Part shown: positions 11,706 to 22,868 of the stretch, piece by piece
How the letters are laid out: every line of letters starts with the position of its first letter
How positions within the stretch are numbered: position 1 is the first letter of the stretch
Assembly (NCBI GenBank): GCA_014155875.1
Contig: JACEFZ010011112.1
Location: 661,001 to 725,000 of the forward strand
DNA: 64,000 nt
Direction: 5' to 3'
Source of the DNA: Cepaea nemoralis
Taxonomy: Eukaryota; Mollusca; Gastropoda; Stylommatophora; Helicidae
The notes under the pieces: model-generated
Seen by the model: only the letters and a program-made list of their open reading frames with translations
Told to the model about the DNA's origin: nothing
Database searches by the model: none
Position numbers and translations under genes: made by a program

Positions 11706-12345
11706 GTGCTGTCTTTACTTTTAGCTACTGCTATACATACTCATGCTTTCTTTATTTTTGGCTTCTGCTGTGCACACAGACTCATGCTTTCTTTATTTTT
11801 GGCTACTGCTATACATATATACTCATGCTTTCTTTACTTTTGGCTACTGCTAAATATACAAACTCATGCTATCTTTATTTTTGGCTACTGCTATACATAC
11901 TCATGCTTTCTTTACTTTTGGTGACTGCTAAACATATATATGCATGCTTTCTTTACTTTTGGCTACTGCTGAACACACATACTCATGCTTTCTTTACTTT
12001 TGGTGACTGCTAAACACACATACTAATGCTTTCTTTACTTTTGGTTACTGCTAAACACACATACTAATGCTTTCTTTACTTTTGGTTACTGCTAAACACA
12101 CATACTAATGCTTTCTTTACTTTTTGCTACTGCTAAACATACATGCTCATGCTTTCTTTACTTTTGGTGACTGCTAAACATACATACTCATGCTTTCTTT
12201 ACTTTTAGCTACTGCTATACATACATACATACTCATGCTTTCTTTACTTTTAGCTACTGCTATACATACACACTCATGCTTTCTTTACTTTTGGTGACTG
12301 CTAAACACACATACTCATGCTTTCTTTACTTTTAGCTTCTCCTCC
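11706..12345. repeat. ~41 bp tandem repeat (about 15 copies)
   Basis: The unit is ACTCATGCTTTCTTTACTTT followed by TGGCTACTGCTAAACACACAT, with small length changes. Its CTTTACTTTT-x-CTACTG core aligns with the 42 bp unit of 6530-8990 (CTTTACTTTCAACTATC). This suggests a second, independently homogenised branch of the same ancient array. Confidence 0.85.
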
Positions 12346-12460
12346 CCCCACACCCCCCACCCCACGACACCCCCCACACACACCATCTTTCCCTCCTCCA
12401 TTCCTTTTTCTTCTTACCCCTCACCCCTACCACCCCCCCCCCCCCTCCCCTCCCCTAATT
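12346..12460. repeat. C-rich low-complexity tract
   Basis: Runs of C with interspersed CA and CT (for example around 12348-12372 and 12431-12450). It lies between the ~41 bp array and the next SYAP1-like exon. No motif is visible other than a general pyrimidine bias. Confidence 0.7.
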
Positions 12461-12579
12461 TAATATCACGGATGTTTCAATCTTCTTTACTGTAACTATC
12501 CCCACACAATCCTAGGTGTGCTTTCTGTGATTTTGAACTAATCTGATTTCTGCTATTGAATGTCTGTGTTGTTCAGCAG

Positions 12580-12633
12580 TAGACGGCGAAGACTGGAAGA
12601 AGGAACTAGAGGAGAAACTTCTAGAACAAAAAG
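12580..12633 (+). CDS. SYAP1: SYAP1-like protein, 18-codon cassette exon (acidic helix copy a)
   Basis: A 54-base exon preceded by TTGTTCAGCAG. In phase 1 it reads VDGEDWKKELEEKLLEQK, with no stop. It matches the WEKELQQEL helix found near the C-terminus of SYAP1 proteins and is homologous to the exons at 33285 and 41306. The 3' boundary AAAAAG|GCATGA would be a second GC donor, giving a phase 1-1 exon that can be included or skipped. The only nearby GT (12641) would give phase 2. If neither site is used, the frame runs on through the intron for about 50 codons. The exon is short, so the call rests on motif plus phase agreement. Confidence 0.7.
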
Positions 12634-12828
12634 GCATGACGTTGCTTTCTTGTACACTTAACTCACTTTTGTATTTTAGGTTGTGGTGTTGGGCTTTGTT
12701 GAATTTATCATGTATCATATTCTTGTTTAACTGTCATGTTTACTGTTCACTTTTCTTTCTTTCATTTGAGCTTGTAAAGAAGCATAGGCCTACTGCTAGC
12801 TTTGTGTGAAATACAGTAAATTGATATA

Positions 12829-13409
12829 CGAGGGTAAGTTAATAAGTAAGTCACAAATGGCGGTAGAAAAATAACTAACTATGATAACAACTTGAAACCA
12901 GTTTATTTTTATACATACATTGTCCCTTTATTTCTCAACATAATTTCCACCAACATTGATGCATTTATCCCATAGTTTTATCAGTCCTCGCAAACCGGCT
13001 GCGTAGAACTGCGTGCTTTGTTTTCATTTACCAGCCATCCCACAGAATTGTGTGACTTACTTACTGACTCACCCTCGTAACTTTTTTTTCTACACAGCCA
13101 TGCACCGCTTTACAGGAAATCGCTAGGGGCTAAGTCCACTGAAAAAACACCTTAGTGGGAGACATTTCGTGAGTGACGCCGAAGTTGAATGTGAAGTGAA
13201 AACATTGTTTAGAAAACAGAGCACGCAGTTCTATGCAGCCTTTTTGGGAGGACTGATAAATCGATGGGATAAGTGCATCAATGTTGGTGGAAATTATGTT
13301 GAGAAATAAAGGGACAATGTGTGTATAAAAATAAACTGCTTTCAAGTTGTTATCATATTTAGTTATTTTTTCTACAGCCATTTGTGACTTACTTATTAAC
13401 TTACCCTCG
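12829..13409. mobile_element. Mariner-derived MITE and adjacent inverted mariner end (foldback)
   Basis: A short internally deleted mariner lies at 12829-13077. It has CGAGGGTAAGTTAATAAGTA at the left and its partner ACTTACTGACTCACCCTCG at the right, with TA on each side (12827-12828, 13078-13079). A second mariner end runs 13112-13409 in the opposite orientation and closes with TTATTAACTTACCCTCG and TA. About 160 bp at 12829-12990 is repeated inverted at 13238-13409, including ACTGATAAA and AATTATGTTGAGAAATAAAG. The same sequences make up the ends of the mariner pseudogene at 32177-33046. Confidence 0.8.
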
Positions 13410-13859
13410 TAGTAATGGTTATTTGAGAAACTGTTGCAAGTTAAAAAAAAAAAAAAAAAAGTAAGGAAACAGTATAAATGGGTATAAAAATGGTTATATG
13501 AGGAAACAGTTGCAAGTGACAAAAGTAAGGTTTCTTCAATAGCAGGGATTTTTATTAATCACAAACATGCCGACTCGAGGAAGCAGACTACAAGCAATAA
13601 TAATATACTTTAAGCAGTACATGCAGCAGTGACTGTTAACTCAACAATTATAGTAGTTCATTATTTCTTTTGATCACAATTGAAGCATAAATGATCCACC
13701 TTCATGTGTTTGTCCTGTACATTACCATTTTTAGGAATCTTTATTGTATGTCCTGAATAAAACAATGACATTAATCCCTTGGTTGATACTGCCACAGAGG
13801 TTTGATATGTTCAAGGTTAAGACTTTTATGACATGACAAACCAGTTGCCTTCTTCGATG
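13410..13859. other. Intronic sequence, nothing recognised
   Basis: Contains an A-run of about 18 bases at 13443-13460. No coding exon or repeat family was recognised, apart from the family A SINE starting near its end. Confidence 0.4.
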
Positions 13860-13898
13860 AATGTTCTAAATCGGGGTTTAATGAATTGCCTTGGGAAG
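13860..13898 (+). repeat. SINE family A, left part, split by the Gypsy element
   Basis: Ends ATTGCCTTGGGAAG, the family A body (compare GCCTTGGGAAGTAAAGACAG at about 10010). The continuation (CAAAGGCAGCCGGCGTGATAC) resumes at 23147 on the other side of the LTR retrotransposon. Confidence 0.75.
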
Positions 13899-14133
13899 TG
13901 TCACAGTGTGAACAGAGATTAACAAGCCAGTGATCAAGTCAAAATGGTTTATTCTTTCATTTGATGACAAAGCGTTGATGTTAGATTCCACTCACATCGA
14001 AGGTTGGATCTTAACTGCCCATACCAACCCAATACGTCACGATTGAGCATCCCCCACCCCTTTCAGTCTCAATGCTCAATCGTGCTGTATCTGTGTTTCC
14101 CACTAGATCCTAATAATACCTAATACTGTTACA
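13899..14133 (-). repeat. 3' LTR of the Gypsy element
   Basis: 235 bp, TG...CA ends. Differs from the other LTR by G versus T in GGATCTTAACT(G/T)CCC. It contains a perfect 13 bp inverted repeat, CACGATTGAGCAT at 14038-14050 and ATGCTCAATCGTG at 14072-14084. The adjacent bases 14135-14141 (CCTCCCC; GGGGAGG on the minus strand) are a short polypurine tract in the right place to prime plus-strand synthesis. Confidence 0.95.
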
Positions 14134-16215
14134 CCTCCCCATGTTAATTAAAGAATTTTCCTTTTAAAGGAAAAATCTTTACTCCAAATCCCCATACTCT
14201 ATTCCCTCTTTGTCTTCTAATCTTCCCTAAATCAAGTTTGAGTAAATAAATTATCTTTTACTCTTCTCCCAGTGATATGGTCTGCTAATAACCTCCCCAT
14301 ATACTTCTTCTTCGCCTTTTATTTATATAATACCACTGTTAATCCAACCAGTCCTTCTTTTCTTTTTATTTCCCCAACATTATATAGTCAACTACTATAT
14401 AATTCTTCATTTCTGGTTCTTTCTGGTTTCCTGTATCAAATATACATATTATAAGAACAGCTCATAAATTCTTTATCGAAAATTTTGACCTTATACAATT
14501 TCTCATTCTTTACTATCCTGGTTCTTTCTTGGCTCATCTAGTTTCCTGTATCAAATATACACATGGTAAGAACAGCTCATAAATTCTTTATCGAAAATTT
14601 TGACCTTATACAATTTCTCATTCTTTCAAACCCCAGGACGTACAAAAACAATGTAGTTAGAAAAAGTAAAGAAGCGGTGCGCACCTAGTAAAGAACATAA
14701 AGAATGAATACACGACATGACCACATGGACATACAGTAAATGTACATTTAAGACATTCACCCTTTACCTCCCTTGCCAATAAAAAAATTTTGTAAAATAA
14801 TTTTTTAAAACACCTTATGAAATATATCATTGTTCGTTATAAAACAATTTGGCATAAGTTCTCATAAACCTTCATTTCATGTGTATTTCAGATTGACATT
14901 GCCAACCACAATTCTGTTCCACTTTCGTTACTTCACCTTTTACCATGAGCCCATGTTCATATTTTATGAACGCCTTTAATATAATTAAAGCTGGTATTTC
15001 ACAGCACCTATATCTTGCCCCCGTACATCCCATCATGCTATTTTATAAATACAGTGACGTGTGTGCAAGCCCTGGATACGTCTATCCATTCGTGCCCACA
15101 CGTTCACCAACTATAGTTTCCCACTAGTTGATGAGCTTAACTATTTACTCTTAAGTTTCCCCCTACCTTATATCAGTGGATAAATTAGTTTTTTATCAAC
15201 TCTTTTCTGAACGAAAAACCTTAAGCAAAACCTCATCTATCTTAAACTTAAAGTTACTTAACTAACTTTATAAGCATGTAACTCCATATATCAACCCATT
15301 CATATAATCGAAATAAAATGAACACAACCCCCAAATTAATCTGAAGAAAAAAACATTAAAATGACATAACATGCATGTTATCAAATCAGAATAAAATATT
15401 CTATTCTACCTATCACTATTGGACACTTTTACGGACCAATAGTTTTTATCAACTCAAATGCTAAGAACACAATCACCCTACTCTAAATCAATTAATCAAA
15501 CAATAACAATCATTTTTCAAGACCAAATTATGAAAACAAACTTATTATGAGGCATTACAACTTAGGCTCAATAAAACAACCAAACAATAGCCCTCATTTT
15601 CCAGTAGCAACTCAAGCATAAAAACATTTCCTATATGACTCATAACTCATAAAACTTAGACTTCATAAACACAGTTTTCAACACAATTTTAACTCTCTTA
15701 AAATTACTACGTACATTGGCCCACCAACATTAGCCTCTCATACTAAGTAAAATAACGCATATCCAGTATTTCTATGACCGAGAAGACTAAACATTCCATC
15801 TGTATATCTGTTAACTACAGATCAATTATGATCATATCTGTTCTATCTACATAAACAAATCAGTAACCAACAATCATCTATTTATTATCTCCTAACAGCA
15901 CATAACATCCGGAATAACCTCTTAAGTAAGCACTGTAAATCTGTTGAATCTTTTTTTTCTAATCCAATATTAACTCAATGTAGTAGCCATCCTCTACTTA
16001 TCAACGAACTTGTGATCTGGCCTGCCTATCATTACTATAACCCCTATCTTTAAACACGGCATTTCTAACATCAATAAAAAAATACATTCACCCATTGTAC
16101 CAATATCTCAAGACCACTTTTTCCACTTCCACCGTTTCGTATACTTCTTCAAGCATCACTTACAGTTCTAAATCTTGAAACTTATAACTTGCTATCTGCA
16201 GTACTTTCAATTTAT
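14134..16215 (-). other. Gypsy 3' noncoding region with a ~100 bp direct duplication
   Basis: About 2.1 kb between the end of pol and the 3' LTR with no coding frame; strongly AT-rich and poor in G on the plus strand. A segment containing TTTCCTGTATCAAATATACA, AAGAACAGCTCATAAATTC and TTATCGAAAATTTTGACC occurs at about 14427-14508 and again at 14548-14627. Some Gypsy elements carry an env-like frame here; none is seen. Confidence 0.7.
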
Positions 16216-18675
16216 CTATCTCTTACGTTTCCACTTCCTCAACAACTCCAAGTTTCTCTGAATAAGTGCTAACTCTACATCAATATCCTCTTCTTCGTAC
16301 AACCTACTAGTTTCCTCCATACTACTACTTGACTCTGACTTTTCATCCATTTCTTCTTCTTCGTCTGTATGTCTCTCTTTAGCTGCCGCTAATCTCTTCC
16401 GTTCAACATCCCACCTAATTTGTCGATCACTCTTTCTTAAGGATCTTTCCAGTAGGGGCATATCGTCTCCGCTTGTTGAGCAATCTCTAACTCTCCTCTG
16501 TCTTTTCACTTCTTTATCTCTTTGACTGTCCATTCTTCTTTTCGTTGCTTGCCTAGTATTTTTAAATGGAGCACCTGTGTCTTCTTCCATACTATCATAA
16601 TGAGTTTCATTTGGCCCTTCTTCTTCCATTCTTTTCGGAATTGTCTGTTCTTGTTCTTCGTAACTTGGATTTGCTAGCAACTGATTTTGTTCTGGTTCTT
16701 TTCTAAGATCTGGGGTTACTGTAGCTTTTCTAAGATCTGGGGTTACTGTAGCTCCTCTAACAACCTGTTCATCCAAAAATTTCGCATCCGAATAATAATT
16801 ATTATTATAATTATTATTTTCTATCTCATCTTCATCTCTTCTTAAGTGTTCAACGTGTGCCCTTGCTATATGTGCTGTGACCTGGTTCTTTATAATATAC
16901 GATACATTTCCAAGTTTTTCCAAAACGTAATAACCTGGAATCCAACGAGCATCAAACTTAGAGTTTCTTCTATGCTTTTTGTAATAAACTCTATCACCTA
17001 CCTTAAACTCCTGTAATTTTGTATTTACATTTTTGTACTTTTTCTGTCTTTCCCTAGCTTTAATTATATTATTCCTTAACCTCACATGTGCTTTATGCAT
17101 TTCTTGTATTATGGTCTCTTGAAAATCTTCACCCATATATTTCCGTCTAGGTTTTAATAAATTATCTATAGGTAATATTGGTTCTCTCCCGTGTATTAAA
17201 TAAAATGGCGAAAAACCCGTGCTCTCATTTTGATTTGTACGAATAGCGCTAAGAGCAGGTCCCAAAAATAGATCCCAATCTTTTTCATGTTCATCAATAA
17301 TCTTTGCCACAATGTTGTATAACGTCCGATGTTGACGCTCGTTTTTCGCATTTGAAGAAGGTCTATAAAATGAGGTCTTTATATGTCTTATGTTTAAATC
17401 TTTTAATAACTTTTCGAATTTTTTATTTACAAATTCTCTACCATTATCTGTAAGTATACTTTGTGGGCAACTAAACCTTGGTACGAACTCTTGTAAAAAA
17501 ATATTAATGACAGTATCCGCGCTCTTATCTGGAATTGCATAAACCTCTGGCCAAAGACTGTAGATGTCTACTATATGAATTAAATATACATTTCCTGACA
17601 ATGTCCTGGGGTGTGGACCCGATATATCTAAACTAATCTTTTGCATTGGGAAGTGAGGAATATCTGTGTCTTGTAATGGAGACTTTATTGTTTTCATGTT
17701 CCTTAATCTGCACTTTTCACACGTATCTACATATTTGCATGCAGATTTAAACAAGTTTGGCCAATAATATTTACTTGTAAGTGCTTTCACTAGTTTGTCT
17801 CTACCGAGATGTCCATTTTCATCGTGATATGCTTTTAAAAGTTCATTTTCTAAATGGCTTGGCACATATTTCCTTAGCTGTTCGTTCTTTTCACACATAT
17901 AATATAACTGTCCATCCTCTTGTAAAACCAAATAATTCCTTTTATATTTGTTATCTTCAGTTTCTCGTAATTTTTCTTTTATTTGTATGATTCTTGGGTC
18001 CAAATCTTGCTCTTCTTTCATATTGAATTGTGCTAACTGTAGGTCTTCTTCCCTATGTTCCGACTCTTGATCCGATGGTAGACTATCAAATTCTTCCCTA
18101 TTTATTATAGCAGAATCTAGAATATTTACTTGCCAATTCCGGTCGTCTATCTCTGGTTCAGCTGCTTCCTCTTCTGTATCTTCTGATGACTGTGGATATG
18201 GAATTCTAGACAATAAATCGGCGCATGTATTTATCCTACCTGGTATGAACTCAATTTTCGCGTCGTACCCCTGTAGATTCAATGCCCACGTCTGTATTTT
18301 CCTGTTCTGCACTGGAGCTTCTAGAAAAGACTTTAAAGGCATGTGGTCAGTTCTAATAACAAAATTTGCGTTATGTAAGTAGTAATTTAGTTTTTGAAGA
18401 GCGTAATGAATCGCGTAAGCCTCCTTCTCGATAGTCGTCCATTTTCTTTGTGATTTACTAAGTTTATGCGACAAGAAGTAGATAGGCCTTTCATTTTTAA
18501 CCCCTGGTATTCCAGATTCTTTTCCTTCATATGGTTGTACCAAACATGCTCCTACTGCATTGTCCGAAGCATCTGTGTATAGTATCAACTGTTTGTTTAA
18601 GTCTGGATGCGTCAACAGTGGTACCAGTGTTAAGCTGTTTTTTAAATAGTCGAACGCTTTTTGGACACTCATCAT
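16216..18675 (-). pseudogene. pol: Gypsy pol: RNase H and integrase segment
   Basis: This 819-codon frame begins at the end of the RT connection region. RNase H shows LYTDASDNAVGACL and later RTDHMPLKSFL. Integrase follows, with the HHCC zinc site (HLGRDKLVKAL to CEKCR) and the DDE core (SLDISGPHP, LTDNGREFV, KNERQHRTLYN). A GPY/F-like region (PGYYVLEKLGNVSYII) precedes an acidic and basic tail. The tail has a back-to-back repeat of VTPDLRKAT at 16699-16755, produced by a local DNA duplication. The segment itself is open, but it is out of frame with the RT part upstream, because of an extra base near 18663. As it stands no single polyprotein can be made. Confidence 0.9.
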
Positions 18676-19177
18676 CCCACTTAAACCTGGCGTACTTGGC
18701 TGTTAAATTTGTAATTGGTTCAGCTATCCTTGAAAACGCTGGAATAAACCGCCTATAATACGCACATGTTCCTATAAAAGCACGTACTTCCTTAACGTTA
18801 GTTGGAGCAGGTAACTCTTTAATAATCTTTATCTTGTCCTGGTCTGGTTTTATACCTTCTCTATTTATAATATACCCCAAATATTTTGTTTCTGTCTTTA
18901 AAAATTGGCACTTACTAAGCTTCAACTTCACATCATGCTTTCTTAACCTGTCAAACACTAGTCTAATATGTTTTAAATGATCCTCCACATCTCCCTTCGT
19001 ATAAATCAGAATATCATCAATATAAGCAAGAGCGAACCTTTGCATACCCTCTAGAACTTCATTAATTAAGAGCATATAATGAGATGGTGCCGTTTTGACC
19101 CCAAAAGGCATTCTTAAAAATTCATACGAGCCCATGTGGGTACAAAAGGCGCTTTTCTTTTGTGCGTCTTCCGACAT
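18527..19177 (-). pseudogene. pol: Gypsy pol: reverse transcriptase, palm and thumb
   Basis: Carries the RT active-site motif YIDDILIYTKG and the upstream LRMPFGVKTAPS block, then the connection sequence FIGTCAYYRRFIPAFSRIAEP. The frame loses identity with the family after WDDEC, where a one-base shift (near 18663) moves the true frame into the next segment. Its upstream boundary is a second shift near 19217-19220. The last ~50 codons of the open frame are therefore out-of-frame filler. Confidence 0.9.
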
Positions 19178-20181
19178 CGGAATACACCAAAATCCTGACC
19201 TTGCGTCCAGCGTTGTAAATATGTAGAGCCATTAAGTAGCCCCAAAATATCATCAATTACCGGCAGTGGGTATGCTACATTCTTGGTGATTTTGTTCAAC
19301 GCCCTGTAGTCACAACAGAAGCGACTTGAACCATCAGGCTTGGCCACTATTACCACCGGAGATGACCATTCTGACTTCGACCTTTTTATTATTCCTGCTT
19401 TCAGCATCTCTTCTATTGCCTTTTCCACTATTTCTCTGTTTCTTAATGGAGTTCTATATGGTTTTAAACTTATTGGTGGATGATCTCCCGTGTCTATTTC
19501 CATTGTAACTGTTCGCGTCTTACCCAATTCTAAATCATTAACCGCAAACACATCCTGATTTTGCTTTATAAATTGTTCTAACACTTCCTTATTTTCCGGC
19601 GAAGCTTTTAACTGTGACAACAATTCTTGTTCCCTTGTTATTTTGTCTAGTGAACATATATGGGCTTTATTTCTTCTAGATGGATGGATCAATTCATCCA
19701 TTCCGATTTTCCCTCTTCTTCCGCGTCCGCGTTTGTCACTTCTCCTTTCACTAGAAGTTTCCAAATAACTTGTTCCCGACACTTCTGCTCTATCCGTTGC
19801 CAATATGTCACTAATATTATGATCTAATTTTGCTATCACACATCCTCTGTATAACTTGATTTCTCTCCCTGTGTTGTTGATAACCATTACTGGAAAGGTT
19901 AAGTGTTTATCCAACTCCATTACTCCATCTGGAACCTCCAAACCAGGCTCATCAATTATTTCCTCTTGTAACTCAGTGATTCTGACTGTGTTTCCTTCCA
20001 CATAATATGGGTTTCTCTTCAGCTTCGCTTGTATCAAATTAACCGACTGTGGTTTTAACGTCGTTGTCATTTTAACTCTAACTAGTGCTGATATATGCAT
20101 ATCCTCTTCCATATCTATATAGACGTCTCTGAATTTTAACTTATGTAAATCATAAAAAAGTCTTATTCCATTTTTTATCAA
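19114..20181 (-). pseudogene. pol: Gypsy pol: linker and reverse transcriptase N-terminal part
   Basis: Encodes the protease-RT linker followed by the RT fingers: MEIDTGDHPPISLKPYRTP, EEMLKAGIIKRSKSEWSSP, VVIVAKPDGSSRFCCDYRAL. The first codon of the open frame is not a real start: the frame is entered by a one-base shift at a T5 run (20181-20185 on the plus strand as A). After about codon 323 the frame leaves the family sequence at 19217-19220, so the last ~32 codons are spurious. Confidence 0.9.
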
Positions 20182-20648
20182 AAATCTCTTCCTATTAACA
20201 TATTTCTATTTAAACCCCTCACTACATGAAAAAGGTGTCTTATGTTGATCCCCCCTAACTTAAAATTTATCATTGTTTGTCCAACTACTTGTAAATTCTG
20301 TCCAGTAACAGAGTGTAAATTATTACTACACTTAAATACTCTACAATTTCTTACTATTTTGTATAAAAAACTTTCTTTTACTACACTAACTTGAGCTCCC
20401 GAATCTATTAATGTACGAACTCTATACTTCCCTATTTCTAATATACACGAGCTATAATCTGTTTTATCTTCTATAAATTTCTTGACTTCATCTAGTTGAA
20501 AATATTCTCTGTTCGACCTATTATACTTGTTATTAACATACTCTCTAACACTTGGGACCTTACTATTTACCCTCCTATCATAGGTCCTGTCTAATAGGTA
20601 GGGCGCCGATTTTCCTGTGTTCTTGTACCTGTAAAATTCCTGTGTCCA
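20178..20648 (-). CDS. pro: Gypsy aspartic protease region
   Basis: Translating the minus strand in the frame with codon low bases divisible by 3 gives an open stretch from 20648 to a TGA at 20178-20180. It carries the retropepsin active-site motif LIDSGAQVSVV at about 20380-20410. This frame is in the -1 register relative to gag and overlaps its end by about 58 bases, so expression would need ribosomal frameshifting as in many Gypsy elements. I see no perfect slippery heptamer in the overlap, so a simple indel is an alternative reading. The segment is too fragmented to have been scored as one long frame. Confidence 0.75.
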   Translation of the reverse strand, partial: WTQEFYRYKNTGKSAPYLLDRTYDRRVNSKVPSVREYVNNKYNRSNREYFQLDEVKKFIEDKTDYSSCILEIGKYRVRTLIDSGAQVSVVKESFLYKIVRNCRVFKCSNNLHSVTGQNLQVVGQTMINFKLGGINIRHLFHVVRGLNRNMLIGRDF

Positions 20649-21565
20649 TCAACAACATTCCTACTCATCCTATTATTGTCCTGTCTACCCTGTGTATTTG
20701 ACTGTACCCGCCTGTTATTACAAAAACGAGAAACATGTCCCCGTTGACCACAGACCCAACAAACAATATTTGTGTTATTTGTGTTTCCCACTGTCTCACT
20801 TGTAGGGTATCTCACATTTCTTCTTTCAACATAATCACTCCTATTTCTACCTTGTAACGTTTGTATACCGCCTCTCCTATTCCATCCGAATCTTGTTTGT
20901 CCTATTTCCATGGGTTCCTCAACTCTGTCGTCTCGATTGCTTCCCACTTCTCGTCCTGTTCTTAATCTAAACCTTCGTCTCAAATTTTCCTCTTGTACCG
21001 CGATATCCACCGCTTGTGATAACCTCTCAGGGTTTTCCCTCATCAGCTTAAGTTTCAAACCATCAGATTTGATGCCATCTACAAAAATCCCTACTAACAT
21101 CCTTTCCACCTCCTCCCCTCGCACATTCTGTCCTAAGAATGCTTCTTCAGCCAAGTTAATCAATCTATCGCTAAACAATTGTACCGTCTCTCCGTTATTT
21201 TGTTTAGCCTGCCTCAACACCGAAAACGCATGTTGTGGATCCGTTATTTCTGCATATTTCCTTGCTAGGTCTTCTTTGAACTGTTCCCACGTCTCATCTA
21301 CTCTAGCCTCTAATTTTCTTCTGATATGATCCGAAACTGGTTCCGTTGCCGTCTGATAAGCCAGTCTCATTTTTTCTTCATCTGTTGCTGAGATCAAATA
21401 GGCATATTTTTCTATAGAAGTGACCCATTTCTTATAGTCTCTGGCCTGTCCACTAAACTTTACAATTTCTGTTGCCATCCCTTGTTGTTTAATCACCATA
21501 TTAAGTCGGCCTACTGCTGTTCCCACGCCTGTCAAAACCTGTGCCAAGGTGTCCTGTTCCGCCAT
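20591..21565 (-). CDS. gag: Gypsy Gag polyprotein
   Basis: 324 codons starting at the ATG of MAEQDTLAQ (21563-21565). The open frame extends 13 codons further upstream, but that part lies in the leader repeat and is unlikely to be translated. The central region has the alpha-helical retrotransposon Gag profile (SGQARDYKKWVTSIEKY; FKEDLARKYAEITDP; RQAKQNNGETVQLFSDRLIN). Near residue 270-280 is a CCHC zinc knuckle, CWVCGQRGHVSRFC, for RNA packaging. The C-terminus is Arg/Asn-rich. No stop or shift is visible, so gag looks intact. Confidence 0.92.
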   Translation of the reverse strand: MAEQDTLAQVLTGVGTAVGRLNMVIKQQGMATEIVKFSGQARDYKKWVTSIEKYAYLISATDEEKMRLAYQTATEPVSDHIRRKLEARVDETWEQFKEDLARKYAEITDPQHAFSVLRQAKQNNGETVQLFSDRLINLAEEAFLGQNVRGEEVERMLVGIFVDGIKSDGLKLKLMRENPERLSQAVDIAVQEENLRRRFRLRTGREVGSNRDDRVEEPMEIGQTRFGWNRRGGIQTLQGRNRSDYVERRNVRYPTSETVGNTNNTNIVCWVCGQRGHVSRFCNNRRVQSNTQGRQDNNRMSRNVVDGHRNFTGTRTQENRRPTY

Positions 21566-21815
21566 GCTAAAAAATACTGAAACAAAGCAAGCAAAGAACC
21601 ACACAATTTCAATTTCTTAATTTAAAGAAGATGTGCTAAGGTGTCTTGTTCCGCCTTGCTGAAAAATACTGAAACAAAGCAAGCAAAGAACCACACAATT
21701 TCAATTTCTTAATTTAAAGAAGATGTGCTAAGGTGTCTTGTTCCGCCTTGCTGAAAAATACTGAAACAAAGCAAGCAAAGAACCACACAATTTCAATTTC
21801 TTAATTTAAAGAATT
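21541..21815 (-). repeat. 92 bp triplication across the gag start
   Basis: Three copies at 21541-21632, 21633-21724 and 21725-21815. The copy next to gag contains the functional ATG. In the other two the same position reads AAG (minus strand), so only the innermost copy can start translation; they retain the following AEQDTLA codons. Confidence 0.9.
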
Positions 21816-22868
21816 TACCTACTTTTTATAGAAAACCATAGTTATTTTCTAGTTTTAAGTATCACTCAGTTTTAACTTTTTAATTTAAAGGATACACTCA
21901 CTTATTAGAAAAGCAAAGTTAGTTTCTTTTTGTTTCCTGACTCAAGCCTGTAGCTTCCTCCACTCGGCGTCAGATTTCATTCGACCAACAGGAGCCCGTT
22001 TCAGCTAAAAATCAGTCGCAGAGTTCAGGTAGCTGAGCTGAGTTTAGGTAGCGGAGTTTAGGTAGCCTGTCTCTTCCTCTCAGGTCACTTCTCATGGGCT
22101 GCCGGAAAATCTTCAACCCCTGGTCGGGTCCCGACCAGCTTGTTAGTCTTTGCCTTCACCCCGGGTGGGGTACATCATCGATGTCTTGATAGGGTCTTAG
22201 TAATAACGAGGCCCCAAAAAATTATCAGGATCAGCCGAGGCCCAGCGATAATTGACTGTTTCAAGAACTTATGGCCCGATCAACGAATTAACGAAGTCTT
22301 TTTCATGCTGTCCTGACAACTCATGATTAGCTCTTTAACTTTGAGCCTGGAAGAATTTTTTTTTTTTACTTTTTCTTTTCTGAGCTACAATGTTCAACTT
22401 GAATTGCTGGTTTGCCCAAACTCTCAGGATAGGATCACTCCTGGTCAATCAGAACGATGTAAGGCAGCGGCCTTGATGTCTCTTGAAACGTAAAAATTCA
22501 GGCACCGTCCATGTTAAGCCTGTTGCTAACAATCAAACTGCAGAACGGCGGCCATAACAAACTTCCTGCACTGCGAACTCTGCAAAACGGCTGGTATAAC
22601 AAACTTCTTGTCGCTACTTTGATTGTTATCTGAAGTCTTAAAAAAGACTTACAAAGGACCACTCCTGGGCGAGCTTTTGGCCTCTGTATTCAGATATAAC
22701 TACCATTTACAATTTAGTGGCCATCTTTTGGTGCGCCTGTTATCAGGTTCAGTAATTGTTCTCTAACGTGCCGCTAGTATTTTTTTTTGTTTGTTTAGTT
22801 CTTGAACTTCTCCGCGATGTTATTCGTCCTGGCTTCGCATTGTTTTGTTTTTTCTCATGTGATTATCT
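21816..22868 (-). other. Gypsy 5' leader (about 1.1 kb)
   Basis: Lies between the primer binding site and the gag start repeats. No coding frame is supported. It contains the sequences for packaging and translation in this family by position only; no specific signal could be recognised. Confidence 0.6.

Noticed and set aside
14134..16215. Envelope gene in the Gypsy element
   Set aside because: No open frame longer than chance on the minus strand, and no membrane or signal segment.
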